Below, in pieces: positions 34,670 through 46,729 of a stretch of DNA of 64,000 nt. The DNA comes from Gaeumannomyces sp. JS-464. Its lineage: Eukaryota; Ascomycota; Sordariomycetes; Magnaporthales; Magnaporthaceae. Location of the stretch: assembly GCA_002197995.1 (NCBI GenBank), contig NGZR01000004.1:1674001-1738000 (forward strand). Direction: 5' to 3'. The notes under the pieces are model-generated. The model had not been told where the DNA came from. It ran no database searches and saw only the letters and a program-made list of their open reading frames with translations. Positions within the stretch are counted from its first letter, which is position 1. Each line of letters begins with the position of its first letter. The position numbers and the translations under genes are program-made.

Positions 34670-37006
34670 GTAACCTGCGCGTCCGTTGCTCGTCAACACA
34701 ACCGACGGTGTTTCGCAAAGCTGCTCCCTCGGCGACCCTATCCTGTCGGCCCAGGGCACCTCGTCGTCCACGTACGGCAGCGCCTGCCACGGCGCGAGGC
34801 AGCGGTGCCCGCCGTCCAGGCTCCGGCCGGATAGGGCGTCGAGCATGGCGCCCATCCCCTCGACCCGCCTCAGCTACGGCCTGTTCCTGATTCTGTCCCG
34901 CACGTCCCTCTGCCTCGAGGAGTCCAGCAGCTGCGCGGCGATCGCCCCCGCGACCCCCGCCGAGTAGCTCGTCCCAGACAGCCGTTCCGGCACGTTGGGC
35001 AGGCACATGTCCGCGCCGATGGTCGCGAAGCTGTTCCCCGGCCTCCTGGGGCCGGGCGCGATGGGGTTGAACTCGACCAGCGCCCCCCCCCCCCCCCCCC
35101 CCCCCCCCGGCGTGGTGGCGAACATGCAGAACAGCTTGCCCGCGGAGTGCAGGTTCGCGGGGAACGTCACGGGGTTGAGGCCTCCGTGGTTGGAGGCCGC
35201 GGCGAACACCAGGACGCCCTTGTCGCCGGCGCGGGAGGTGGCGTCTCGTATGCGGTCGTGCTTCCGGTAGAAGCCCGAGGGGATCACGATGACGTCGACG
35301 TCCCAGGTTGAAAATGCGTAATCGATGGCCCGGGCCATGCGAACTGGGGCGTCGTCAGTGTATTCGCCGACTTTGTCCCAGACGCGGGCGACGTTGACTT
35401 CGGCAGCGGCGTAGACGAACTCGAGGAGGCGGCTCGCGTTTGTGCCGTGGTTGTCGCCTCCCCGTTTGCTGTCCTGGCACGAGCCATGGTTGTCATCGAC
35501 GAAGTCGCGGTACTCCTTCACGAAGTCTGTGCCCTGCAAGGTGGGGCAGACCCCGGTATCGATGATAGCAACTCGGGACGGGGGAGTTGATTCATCCCTG
35601 CTCTCGTCTTTGATCCTCAGGGCTTCGTTAAAAGTTCCAAGATGTTCGAACCACTTGCTCGAGGAGAATTTGCTCTCGCTTGGCAGTGTTACTAGATCAG
35701 ATCTGATGTCTGTAGCGTTTGCATTGCCTGAAAAAGGGCGCCATTTAGGCCTGCATCATGGCGGACATACCCTCGCTCTACGGCTTTCTCACGCCTGCGT
35801 CCGTTCTTCGGGATTGTATATAGCTGCTGGCTGCTTGTTGGATAGGGTTAGTGTGGGTGTAGATTCGGGCGGCGACGTTGGCATGCGCCAGTTGGGGTTT
35901 AAAGACTTACGGGGAGGGAGGGCGGTTGGTAGTGGAGGTTCTCGGGGCTTAGTCGCTGGTCCTTCTCGGGTTGTGTAAATTGCTGGGAAGAGGCTTCCGT
36001 CGACTTCAGTTCTTCCTTCCGTATGCCTCTCACATGTGGTGACTTGGCGTAAGTGCCTTCCCACAGAAGCTGGAGCGGTGCCACGACCTTTTCGTGAACA
36101 GCGTTAGAGCCGCAAGGTGATCCGCGTTGACTAGCGGAACACCCGAAGGATCGAGCCAGTCGCGGTCGAAAAAATCCTCGATACGGACCCCGAGTTCCAC
36201 CCCCATCATCATGACACCAAGAGCAAGCAGCTTCGGGAATTTGTGAGATAAAGATCCTCGCTGGTCGGCACCGTGGGGGGTTTTGTCGGCGAAATGAACC
36301 AGGAGCAAGGGATCATGCACGTAGATGCCACCAGCATCTTTGGTCAGGGGCCGCTGGAACGTGAAATGGACGGCCTCTTTGGTCCAGACCTGCTCCATCC
36401 AGCTCGAGTTATAGAACTGCCATACAGCCTTGGCCAGCTCGTAGCAAAGACGCAGCCTCGGCTTTGCTGTCAGCGGGGAGAAACGGAAAGCAGACTCGCC
36501 AGTGGTAGGCTGGGTGATCGCATGACGCACACCCGCTCCGGCTCCCTGGCGCCGCGTGGGATCAGAGATCCGGTGTTGATCTCGAGCTGCAGCCGACCAA
36601 GAGCTAGGCGTGAAATAAGGCCGCAGAAGTCGGAAGACGAGGGAAGATGCTCCGTCCGCGGCGGCTGCAACTTGGGCCGCCGTCGGCCATCCTGGCTCTT
36701 GTTTCGCGAGGTACCTGGACGATGGTGTCTTTCCACTGGCAAGTATCCGGTGTCTGGTCCTGGTGCGGATGGCCCAAAAACAATGGCCGCGTTACTATCG
36801 TTCTCCACCCTGCAGCCATCGTTGTTTAGCCTCAGATTTGCCGAGATCCCCGCCTGGTAGTCGTTCGGCTCGGCTTTGCATTTTATGTCTCCGAGATCGG
36901 GGTCGGCCGGCTCCTCGATCTGGGCCACGCTCTCCAAGGCTGTGTAGAGCCTGTCCTGGTTTTTTTTCTGTTGACGGGGCGGGAGAGGGATCCCGTCCGC
37001 TCCCAC
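34670..37006 (-). pseudogene. Subtilisin-like (S8) protease with N-terminal fungal domain, inactivated
   Basis: The N-terminal part (37006-36030) contains LCYELAKAVWQFYNSSWM, KFPKLLALGVMMMGVELGV and VNADHLAALTLF, typical of a fungal domain (DUF7580-like) found fused to subtilases. Then KWFEHLGTFNEALRI (about 35650) leads into the S8 domain: Asp in IDTG (35552-35563), His in GGDNHGTNAS (about 35447), oxyanion Asn in AASNHGG, Ser in LSGTSYSAG (about 34967). An in-frame TAG at 34874-34876 cuts off the conserved tail (LRRVEGMGAMLDALSG...). Frames also change around 36500 and 36060, and a 26-C run encodes poly-Gly at 35083-35108. All catalytic residues are present, but the gene as read is broken. 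Confidence 0.7.
35083..35108 (+). repeat. 26-C homopolymer inside protease gene
   Basis: A pure C run that reads as poly-Gly on the minus strand. The catalytic Asn and Ser on either side remain in one frame. Confidence 0.9.
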
Positions 37007-37149
37007 CCAGTCGCTAGGGCCAAACTAGTGCTTAGGTAGGTGACCGACCACTGGGGATCTTCGGTGTTGTACGTTTTTCTGTTTTATGTCTCTTTTTAAT
37101 TCCAACCATCCGCACCAAGTACAATTACAAGTCCGAGCCTTGGCCTCCT

Positions 37150-38433
37150 TTAAAACGTCGTTCTAAGCCTCGGATATTTGTCTGCCCGGACTTGTAGGTC
37201 CGCGAAGATGGCATCCGAACCGCCCCCAGCGAGGTGCTCCATCCGCTTCCTATCCTCGTGCTCGAGCTCTTTTAGCTCCTCCAGCGGCTCCTCCTCTTTG
37301 CGGCCATTCTGCGGCTCCATCGCCTTGTCCAGCCCGGACGACTCGCCGATTAGCAGCAGCTGCGTGTTGGGGTAGTCGAGGTGCTTTGGCCGCGACGGCA
37401 GCCAGCGGAGACCGCGGAACTCGTCTAGGATGCTGTTTTACGGAGATGCCGCATTAGTAAGTTCAGGGCGTTGAACAAAGATTAACCAAATAAAATCGTG
37501 GGGTTTTCGTTTACTTTTTCGGATACTCGGGCTTTTTCCCGAATCGCGCATTCGGCGGTCCGTCGTTATTATCTGGGTTTTTGGTGCTGATAATAAAGCT
37601 TCCTTTTTGCTTAACCCCTATTTTCTTTTGAACCTCGCCGAGCTCGTCGGGGAGTGTTACCATGTACGCCAGGTGCGTTTCCCGCCCCGTCGTGGTAATC
37701 GCATACACCCCCTCTGCCAACGGCGCCGCAGCCGGATCGTGCCTCGTCCCCGCGTTTTGGTCTTCCGGTCACCCCCTTCGAGGAACGTATCGCGCAGCTT
37801 CGCAAAGTCCGTCCCGCCTTTTTCCACAATGGCCACGAACCGGTCACGCCCCGTCTGCGGGAGGTATTTTTTGGGCAGGACTAGCAGGCGCGCGTTACCC
37901 GCGTCGCCGATGGTGGCGGAGTCGCTGTCGGATTTTAGAGACGCGTCGGTCTCGATCGGACGCAGGAGGAAATGCGTGCGCGCGATGTCGGAGGCGCTGG
38001 AGGGTGCTTCGTCGTTTTGGGGGGAGTCGGCGTCCTTGACGCGGCCGCGGAAGAAGAAGTATATGATGCCCTTCTCGAGAAGGTTCGATGGTGGAGCGGC
38101 GTCGCGGCCGCCGGGGGAGACGGCGCTCTTGCTGCAGTTGTATGCCTGCTTGGGCGTGCTGCTGGTCGGCTCCTTATTGCCTGCTGCTGTCTTGGTGCTG
38201 GCCTTTTTGGATGATGTCTTCTCCCCGCCGTCCTCGCCCTCGTCTTCCCGCATTTTGTCTTTGTTCGTTTCCTCCGCGTCCTCTGAGTTCATATCTACAT
38301 CGTCGGCGGCATTCTTGGCGTCTTGAGAGCGCGTGCGCTTTGAGATTGGCGCGCTGTCTGGATCTGACTTGTGCTTGGATCCGGGCTCGGCCTGCGCGGC
38401 CGGCGGAGCCTCGGTCTTGGACTTGGATGACAT
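37150..38433 (-). CDS. Conserved fungal protein (often labelled BTB-domain transcription factor), one frameshift
   Basis: Start at 38433 (MSSKSKTEAPPAAQ). An acidic and Lys-rich disordered N-terminus of about 100 residues includes RTRSQDAK and EDEGEDGGEK. It is followed by a conserved core: LEKGIIYFFFRGRV, ARTHFLLRPI, LLVLPKKYLPQTGRDRFVAI. After one base is lost in a G run (about 37747-37752) the next frame reads AEGVYAITTTGRETHLAYMV, GEVQKKIGVKQKGSFII and PEYPKK. An intron at 37433-37514 (minus-strand GTAAAC donor, TTACTAATG branch, ACAG acceptor) joins to ILDEFRGLRWLPSRPKHLDY and a Glu-rich tail, stop at 37150-37152. I recall this family from Pezizomycetes annotations under the BTB label, but see no BTB fold; nuclear function is inferred from composition only. 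Confidence 0.65.
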
Positions 38434-39167
38434 GGTCGCCTACCAAAACCCTTGAGAAAGATGTTGCGTGATGACCGAGTCAAGTGGTACGCAGCCTGTC
38501 CGTCAACTGCAGAAATTCGGATCAGTAATTACGGGCAGCCGCCATCTGTGTCATTTGCGCTGCGCCGAAGTGGACGTCTTGGTGATGTCATAGACAGACA
38601 CGACGACGTCTTGGCGGGTTCACAGAGCGAGGAACCAAAGCCCCAATCCGATTCGCGTCCTGGGTCTACTGGCCTCCCCAGCCCTGCCAGACGTCAGGCA
38701 TGCATTTGGCATCATCCCAAAGGAAGCGCGCACGCGGCCGAATCAATAAAACCGAGTTTTTCTTCCTGTCAGGTGTGGGTGGGTTCCAGCTTCCTAAGCT
38801 CCGGTCTGCACACGCGAGGACTCCCGACGCCAGCAATGATCAATACATCCCAAAGGTTGGGGCATCTCAGCCATCTGCTCCTCGCTGGGAGGGTGGGCTG
38901 ACGCTTTGCTATAAACGCGCCCAGAAAACACCCAAAGCCTTGCCAGCCGCCGATTACTTGTGGCCTAGAGCGACATTTTGTATTAATAAATGGAAACGGA
39001 AACGGTGTTTGGCGCGGACGGGTGTCAAACCGAAAGCTTAATATTATTTGTTACCTCGGCCCTGTAAGCATCAAGCATAGCGGAGGGATGCGGACCTTTG
39101 CTGTGCATGTAGGGGGCAAATCGAACCTTTCAAAGGTCCGTTTAAAGGCCCGGAAAGAACGGGCAAA
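38434..39167. other. Intergenic, no gene recognised
   Basis: Promoter side of the 37150-38433 gene, then sequence up to the LINE target site. No motif seen. Confidence 0.4.
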
Positions 39168-39639
39168 GGACGATGATGCTGAAAGAGAGAGAGAGAGAGT
39201 ATATTTAACGTCAGCTGATCGGGATCTACCAGTCCCTGCCTCCCAAGGGGCATATGACGTGCTAGCGCTACCTAAGCTACATACACCAGGCCATAGTGCT
39301 GCTATTACGGCGGCTAGCAAATTAAACCCGAAGGCACACGGAGGTCGGGCCGTATTCCGGCGCTCCTTGTTAGTAAGCGGGCAATCGGCAAAAGGGCGTA
39401 TAAAACGCCGGGGCGTTGTAGGCGCAGCGGTGGTAGTAGTGCGTTCGGCCGGCGGGTGTGCCGGGAAAAGGGGCGAGGCCAGGCGGGGGGTCCTTGGGAC
39501 CACCCCTGGGTCCGGCCGGGGTTGCGGGGAACCAACGAGCCTATTGTTAGTTCGGGTGGTATAAAAAAAAAGGTATAAATGCTAAAGGAAAAAGAAATAG
39601 GTAGTGTGCGGGTTGTTATGCTTTGTTATTATCGTCCGG

Positions 39640-42600
39640 CGATGGTAAAATAGTTGGTAGCTTTAACGAACAAGGTAAAAAGGAGGGGCTTTTATAGCAG
39701 CCGTTTCCAGTACCCGGGCCTATCGAAGGTCGGGGCGGGGTCCGCCACAGGCTATTTGTTTTCCTTTGCCTTAGCCAGCTTGCAAAATACAAGGTGGGAA
39801 GGGGATTTATTTTTCCCACAACGGCACGGGTTGTTATCCTCGTGCTTAAACTTTCGGTGGTACCAATCGAAATCCCCGTGGCTTGTACGTGCGGCTATTA
39901 GCCGTTATAGTACCTTCCGGTGCAGTTGCAAAGCGTCGGGTAAGCGTTGTGGTATCGGCGGGAGGCTTATAGCCTTGTATCGTTCCGGAAGGTTATTTTC
40001 GAACTAAGCGTTTCGTGCGTCCCGGGCCATTTTCCGGGCCAAAGCTTTAACGCCGGCCATTGTTAGTTTGGCATATCGGGGTACCGGGAGGGCCGTGCTA
40101 AGCTTTGCTTCGGCGTCGGCTTCCTCGTTTCCGGGAATTCCCATATAGCTCGGGGATTAACGAACGTGTACCCGGTATTTATCCATAAAGTAATGGATTT
40201 CCTTAAAAGCCTTTTACGAGCTATTAAAGGCCGTGCTTAAAAAGCCGTTAGCCGCCGAGGTGTTAAATGCAGTTGTAAAAGTTCCAAATAGCTTTGCGAA
40301 AGCCCATTCGGGCTTTTTCCGCTTCGCCGTCGAATATTTTAACAAAGTGCGCCAGCTTACCGTGCCCGGAAAGTTTGCGTTAGCCGGTTTGGTATATTAC
40401 CCAGCCGTATTCGACTGCTTCGTTTTCCGATTTGGACCGTCGCTATAAATTATAACGTTCGTAAAGGGAAGGGTGTTTAGCTACGCTATAAATGCTTTAA
40501 CGGCTGTTTGCTTTTCTTATATAACTACCGTAAATCCCGTGTATTTATAAAGGAGGTAAACCGGGCGAGTGCAAGCCGGAAGGAGTTTAGTTGTCTTTTG
40601 TAAGCAGGTCGTTTGCTTGCTAGGCAGGCCCGCTTTAAGCTTTTGGGCGTTAATCGTCGGCTTAACCGCTGCGGCTAAAAGGTAAGCTTTCAGGACCGTA
40701 TTAATGCGAGCCGCAAAACGGAAGCGGATTTGTTCCAAAAGCGCTTCGGCGCCCGGAATGCCGGATTCGTAATGCAAAGCTTTTATCGGAATGGTTTTCC
40801 AAACTGGCACTATTGCTTATAAGGACGTAATTAAAGCTTTATTAACCCGTTCGATTAGGTGGCTTTAGCGGATATATTATTATTATGCGGGTTTATATAA
40901 GTGTGGCTTAGTTTTGCCTTTATACCACACCTCGGCCCCGTATAATATTGTTAGGATAATAACCGTTATAACGGCTTTATATACCGATTACGCCGGTAAT
41001 CCTCCCACTAAATAGGTAAGCTTTCGGAGGTGGTTAGCGACGTTTAAGGCTTTTGCAACCCTATTATTAACGTGCGGCCCGAAATTAAGCCTTTGGTCGA
41101 AAAAAACGCTTAACCATCGTAAAATTGCCAGGCTTTTAAAGCTTTTTATAGCTTGTTATATGGTTAAGCTTTCGGCTTTAACCGTTAGGGTCGTAGGGTT
41201 TTTTTGCCTAGAAAAATGCATAAGTTCGCATTTTCCCGGGTCGAAAGCAACTTTGTTAACTTTACCCCAACGTAAGATTTCCGTTACCGTTGCCCCTGCT
41301 TTATAAAAGCACTTTTCCGGAAAGTTGCCCGTTACGCATATGCCTATATCGTCCGCGTATTCGTACCTTATTACTTTCGCTTTAGGTAGGATTTCGGCTA
41401 TATATAGCATAAACAAAACTGGTAAAGCCGGTAACCCTTAGGGTAACCCGCAGTTCGGGGAAAAAGGGTTGCTATAGCGTCCTTTAAACGCATTTAAATT
41501 AGCCTATCCTTTATAAACAATAATACTTAACGTATTAACGTTAAGTCCCATTTTTAATTTAACAGCTTTCGAAAGAGCTTCCGGCGGAGTACGGCGTCGA
41601 AAGCCCTTATACGTCCATTGTAACGAAAGTGGCGGCTTTATAGCTTTGGAATGCGCGTGCCACCTCGTGGGTTACGTATGCCGTTAAATCGGTGGCGGCT
41701 TTTTTAAAGGTCGCCCCGGCGTGTTACGAGGCTATTAACCCGTGTTATAGCGCGAGGAACGCCATTCGCGAAGCTATTAAACGTTTTAGCCCTTTTTTTA
41801 AGCACGAAAGCACGGCTATTAGGCGGTAAGATTTCGGATTCGTTATGTTTGATTTGTTTAGCTTTTGTAGCATAACCATTTCCGTTATACGAAAAAGGCT
41901 TAAATGGTGCCCGGCCTTTAAGCATGCTTCGAAAAAGGCCTTTACGTATTCCCCTATTGCCGGCTATGCCGCCGTTAGCAGCTTAACTAATAAGGAGTCG
42001 ATACCCGGGGCCGTGTTTGCCGTGCCAATAGTGAATTTTCCGCACTTTTTTAACGGGACGCAAGGGTTTTACGGGAGTTGTGCAATCCCTTAAGGGGCCC
42101 CCTGGCGTAACGGATTCTTTTATAAGTCGTTCTCCGCCGTAAACCTGCGGAGGATTTTACGGCCTAACGCTTTCGCTTTATCCTTTAGCGTTACGATAAC
42201 CTCCTCGTCGATATTTAACGGGGGGAGCCGTATAGCAGGCGTAAGTTTATGCCATTTTACAGCACGGTATAACGCTGCAAAGGAATCGATTTCTTTTAGC
42301 ACGTTAGCCCAATGCTGTTTTTTGGCTGCCCGGACCGCTGCTTTTAACGCGTGGGCTTCGGCCGTACCAAACCCGCCCCCCGCCGTGGCTTTCGCCAGGT
42401 CCCGCTGTATAATAGCGCACTTTTCGTTCCACCACAGTTAGCTTATACTTTTAGCTTTAGGCTTTTTACCGAAAGTGGCCAGCGCACTTTTTAGCAGGTT
42501 TATTAATACTTCGGTTGCTTTATCCAAGTAATTTGTAACGTGCGCGCTTGTAAATTCCGGTAAGGTGCCGGCCCTAAAACTCGTTAACGGCGGTAAGCTG

Positions 42601-43400
42601 CCGGCCCCGGCTGCTACCACGTTCGTAAACATTGGTAGTTTATCGTTTAAAAGCGTAATACGCCGGTAGTTCGGCGTAGCGTTATTAGGATAAGGGACTT
42701 CGATCCGTATTATGCGGTGGTTTGAAGTAATTGCTAGCACGGGGTCGATTTCCGCTGTTACTAATAAGGCGTTAGTAAAGGTAAAGTTTAGCACACCCCT
42801 TTAATCGTATGTGGCCTACCCGGGTAGGTAAGTAAAAAAAGGTTGCAAAAATTAGCCTATTAGGCTATCTTTTTGCCCCTATTCCTATTACCCCGGGCCG
42901 GGTTCCATGCCGGGGACGAAGCGTTAAAATCCCCAATTACGATGCATTTTATCGTTGGGCGCCAACGTAATAGCAGGTCCAAGGAAAGTTTTAAAGGGTC
43001 TTTTAAAGGCTTATATACGTTAACGGAAATGCACCTGGAAACAACGAGCTAAAAAATATCTCGCGTGTTGCTTACCAGCCTATTCGCAACTAGCCGAAGC
43101 CCTAAATCCTTCCGTACGTAGGTTATTACCTAAAGCCTAGTTTGTTAATCGTGCCAACTATTTACCGGGGTAAACAGCTTGTATAACGGGTGGGTGCATA
43201 ATATAAGCTTTTTTTTCCAAACGCTGGGAGGCTTTTACATTAATACCACGTCGATTTTCCAATTCCAACATAATTGGAGCAAAATCGCCGCCGCTGCCTA
43301 ATTGCGACGAACGTTCGCCTAAGCGGCGGTTAAAGCCTAATAGCGTTCGGGGCAAAGCCCCGGGCGCCGGGCTTTATTCCCATATGCTGTTATCCGATTG
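39640..43400 (-). pseudogene. LINE ORF2 (endonuclease, RT, RNase H)
   Basis: The endonuclease begins near 43350 (IMLELENRRGINV) and includes the SDH box, now SNH, at 42717-42725. RT contains YADD at about 41348-41359 (KVIRYEYADDIGICVTG), preceded by a degraded palm/finger region at 41500-42300. RNase H lies around 40450-40100 (FDGEAEKARMGF, GIPGNEEADAEAKLS). A CRCGKNKSPSHLVFC finger at about 39840-39790 precedes the stop near 39645. These are the enzymes for target-primed reverse transcription. Multiple TAA/TAG stops occur at former Gln/Trp codons, so it is inactive. Confidence 0.85.
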
Positions 43401-43549
43401 GCTTTTGGCATATTTAAAAATGGCGGTAGTGTATTAGGGGGTTTGGCCTTGGGGTTGTTAGCCGGCGGGCACGCCGGCACTTTCCAAGGCGTTTTTCGAG
43501 GCGTTTTCCAAAGCGATTCCGTTTACTTCGGTACCCTCCTCCGGCTCGA

Positions 43550-45402
43550 AAAAGTTTAGCTCCATAATTACTAATACCTCGTATTAGTTATTGGAGTTAA
43601 CTTTAACTCTTTTTGCATAATGCCTTTCCTTATCGGCCGTGCTAAACGCTTTTTCGAAGGCCGGGGTGGCTTGCCGAAGTAGGGTTGTTAGTTAAGCCGC
43701 TAACCCGTTTAACGGGCATGCCCCGACGGTAGCGGGGGCGGCGGGGCCGCCGTTAGCAGCGGCGGTATTATCGGTGTCGGCGGCAGCGGCCGTAGCGGTT
43801 GCGGTGGCTACGGCTGTGTCGGCGGCGGCGGCGGCGGCTTCCGCTGCCTTTTTTGCCTCCGCCCGGTACGCCCGCCCGCCCAGGTTTTTAACAACGCTTA
43901 ACTCCTTTTTAATTAAACGCTTTAGCGTATTGTTTACCCGTACCGGCTTTATAAGGCACTTCGGGTGGTCGGTTTGGAAAGGGCCCTAATAGTTTGCACA
44001 TTACAAAGGGGCCGTATACGGCTATGCGTGCCGGTCGTCGGTAATTTTCCCGCATTGCAAACATTTATCGGCTTTGGCGCAATTGCGGGCCACGTGGTAC
44101 CCGTAATATCCGGGGGTATGCTGCGTAATAAACGGGTGGCGTTTAATATGGCGTAAGTAAAAAGTAATGCTTTAAAGCCTAAACGGGACTATAAGCGTAC
44201 AAAAAAATATAATCCACAACATACGCTTTTAGGAGTTTACGCCGGCTTTAAAAAGCTTAACGCTAGCCGGCTTGCATTTTGTTTAAGCTTTAACTTCCTT
44301 CCGAACCAGTTCCTCCGTAACCGGGATTCCGTGTTCGAAGCCGTTTATTAAAGCCGTAAAACACCCGGAAACCACATAGTTAAGCTAAAATTTAAGCTTT
44401 TTTACCCGTTTAACGCTATATAAACGGCTTAATTCCGTACGATATTGGAAAAGCCGGCTTTATATATCCGCTGTTTTTGCCTTTAGCATAAAACCCGTTA
44501 AGATTCGATAAACTTCCGGAACGTCCGCTGTGGTAAACGGAAGGTTTTTGCTATTAGCAAAAGCTTTGCGTATGTTAAAGCCCGTTTAAATGTTAGCTTA
44601 AGCCTGCCGTTTTTCCGAAATCTTAACTAAAATTCGGTAGTTAGCTATGGGGCCGGCCGGTGGGGGGGGCCCCCGAAGCCCCCGGGGTGCACGGTTTTAT
44701 AAGGCTTATGCGCGTGGTTGGGGCTGCTAAAGCCCCGTACGGGCCACGGCCGCGTAAGTGGTCGGGGCCGGGGCCGGGCGTTATATGCTGGGCGTGTTAT
44801 AAAGCTCGGGGGCTGCAAGAGTTGCAAGGGTCTTTCCGTCCCCCGGAAGGGGGCTGGCTGGCTTAGCAGCGCCTTTTTCGCGTATTCCAAAAAGCAAGTT
44901 TTCCAGCCGTGCGCTTCGTGCGCCGCTTCGGGCGGTAGGGAAGCGATGCCGGCGTCGATCGAACGGGTTAACGTGGCGCAAATTAGGGCCGTTTAGCTTT
45001 GTTTGCGCGTAAAGCTCGCGATTATCTCTTCCGCGGCCGTTGCGGCCGACCCGGGGGTCGGGCTTTTAGGCCGGGGGAAGGGGGAAAGCGCTGTAACGCG
45101 GGGGGGGGGGGGGCTTGGGGAAAAGGTAGGGCTGGGGTTGGGGGAGGGGTGTCGTTAGGGTGTAAGGTAGGGGGAAGGGAAAGGGGCATTTATGTTGGTG
45201 CCAACGCCGTGGAGGTTTTCTTAACTTTGTTCGGGCTTTGTCGGGTGTTGCGCGTTTCGCAACGGGGACGGCGTATTTGCGTGCATGTGCGCTAAAAAGC
45301 GCGGGGGCCGGTGCGGCAGCAACGCGCTCCTTCGGGCCGAAGGGCCCTTAAGGAAAGCGTGCGCCACCCTGTTGGCTAAGGGGGGGCCGTTGGCAACGGC
45401 AT
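43550..45402 (-). pseudogene. LINE ORF1 (Gag-like, zinc knuckles)
   Basis: A possible start is at 45402 (MPLPTAPLSQQGG). The middle is Ala/Pro-rich. Degenerate CCHC knuckles appear at about 44080-43945 (CLQCGKITDDRHA; CANY-GPFPN), as in ORF1 of Tad1-clade LINEs. A run of Ala/Thr codons (AAEAAAAAADTAVATATATA) lies at about 43850-43780. A G-rich tract (about 45099-45113) and stops break the frame. ORF1 would bind the LINE RNA. Confidence 0.65.
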
Positions 45403-45636
45403 AATGCCGTCGCCAGCGCCGTTAGCGGGCGTGTTGTTAGTGTTAGGTTGCTGGATTGGCGGGTGTTAAGGATTTGTATGCAATTTGGCAGTGTGCACTA
45501 ACAGCGTAATGCCAAGAATTGAGGAATTCGAGGAAGGTGAGGGACGATGATGCTGTTTGTGTTTAATCGAGCATTTGGCCTTGTTGGTATTTTCGCCGCT
45601 TTCCTTTCCGGCTAACACGGCCGTCGTTTTTTTTTT

Positions 45637-46040
45637 TTGAACATTTCGATCCGCGGTATTAAAACGGGCGATTCGCCGCCTTATATTACAAACCCGCGAT
45701 TTAAAAACCTAACGGTCGAAGGCAAATGCGGTATTAAGGCCGACGTTAAGTATACGAGCAACTTCCGCATTAAAATGGCGGCTACCGCCCGCATTAACCT
45801 CGGTGCGCGTTTTAAAACGGGCGAGGTTAACCTAATGCTAGTTATCGTACTACGCGAATTTAAAAGCCACTTGCTATTTAAAATTAAACCGCCGTTTAAT
45901 AACCGCATTTAGTTTTCGTTTTAAACCATGCTTAAAATAAAAACGACGGTTAAGTTTATTATTAGCTCGCGTTAAATTACGTACACGGTTATCCTGCGCT
46001 AAATCGAAACGCGTATTAAAAAGGTCGTAATTAAAACGCT
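45637..46040 (+). pseudogene. RIP-mutated fragment resembling an SMP-domain lipid-transfer protein (TEX2/Nvj2-like)
   Basis: One frame reads TGDSPPYITNPRFKNLTVEG, then VLREFKSHLLFKIKPPFNNR, then after stops at former Trp/Glu/Gln positions TYTVILR and IETRIKKVV. The order (PP-I, short beta-strands, K-PP-NR-W-SF, then a segment ending in I-RI-E-V) is what I remember from the SMP domain of TEX2/Nvj2-type proteins, which move lipids at ER contact sites. This is host-gene-like rather than transposon-like, so it may be a captured or duplicated fragment later hit by RIP. A 13-T run precedes it at about 45628. Confidence 0.5.
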
Positions 46041-46189
46041 TATTTGTTATAAACAGGCTTTTGCTCCTAAAGTAGGGCCGTTTAAAGGAGGTGTTTAAAA
46101 CAGTACGCTTGTTAAAAGGTTTAATAAACTTGGTAATAATAGTTTAATTGCTTGCCTAAAAAAATGCCTTAAAGCTAACTTAAGTTAAT

Positions 46190-46410
46190 TGTAAAAATAT
46201 AAAGTTTTAATTAAAGCGTGCTTGCGTTAATTACAGTAACTAATAGGGTTACGTTTAGTTAGTACGGGCTTTGTTAAGCATTACAAAGTAGTGCTGGCAA
46301 AGCTCCAAGCTTAGTGGGTGGTACAAGCTTGTATTGCAGGAAGGGGTCGCCAACTCGACTTTTTTATATACCTTTTAACATCGATCCCAGCGGGCCCCCG
46401 CCTAAAAGGG
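46190..46410 (-). repeat. Dispersed repeat X, copy 2
   Basis: Inverted relative to 18176-18390, sharing AGTGGGTGGTACAAGCTTGT-like, TATATA and CATCGATCCC landmarks. This copy carries many more C-to-T/G-to-A differences. It follows the SMP-like fragment. Confidence 0.6.
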
Positions 46411-46729
46411 TTCCAGTGCCGCACGCGATTTTTTAAAAAATTATTTTATATAGGGAAATTAAAAAATCGACCCAAAGCTATTAAAGCCATTTTTGCGTTA
46501 GGCTTGTAAATTTAACTTGTGCGTTTTTCACCCTACCTTAGCGCGTGCAAGGTAGGTGAATTAGGTAGCCCTATAACGGCTAACTTAAACGCTGTAGCAC
46601 GCTATAGGCCGACTTTATGCATAGATCCACAAAAGTACAGGGTAGGTAGTACAAGGTAAGTAGTGCGGGGTAAGTAGGGTTTGTGCACCTAACTTTAGCT
46701 AAATACATTAGTTAATTTAACAAAACTTA
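46411..46729. other. AT-rich spacer, nothing recognised
   Basis: Contains short repeats of the type GGTAGGTAGTACAAGGTAAG (about 46640-46670) but no gene. Confidence 0.35.

Larger units (their letters stand above)
39168..45555 (-). mobile_element. Full-length LINE (Tad1-like) with 14-bp TSD
   Basis: The element occupies 39182-45541 (6360 bp) in minus orientation and is flanked by GGACGATGATGCTG at 39168-39181 and 45542-45555. The 3' end is a 3' UTR plus a (TC)n tail seen as GAGAGA at about 39182-39199. ORF1 (zinc knuckles) and ORF2 (endonuclease, RT, RNase H, zinc-finger tail) are recognisable but carry RIP-type stops. It shares its 3' tail with two other fragments in the window. Long exact target duplication and full length argue for a fairly recent insertion followed by RIP. 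Confidence 0.88.

Noticed and set aside
45120..45190. GTTAGGG-containing G-rich tract as telomeric repeat
   Set aside because: Units are irregular (GTTAGGGTGTAA, GGTAGGGG) and lie within LINE ORF1; no array of TTAGGG.
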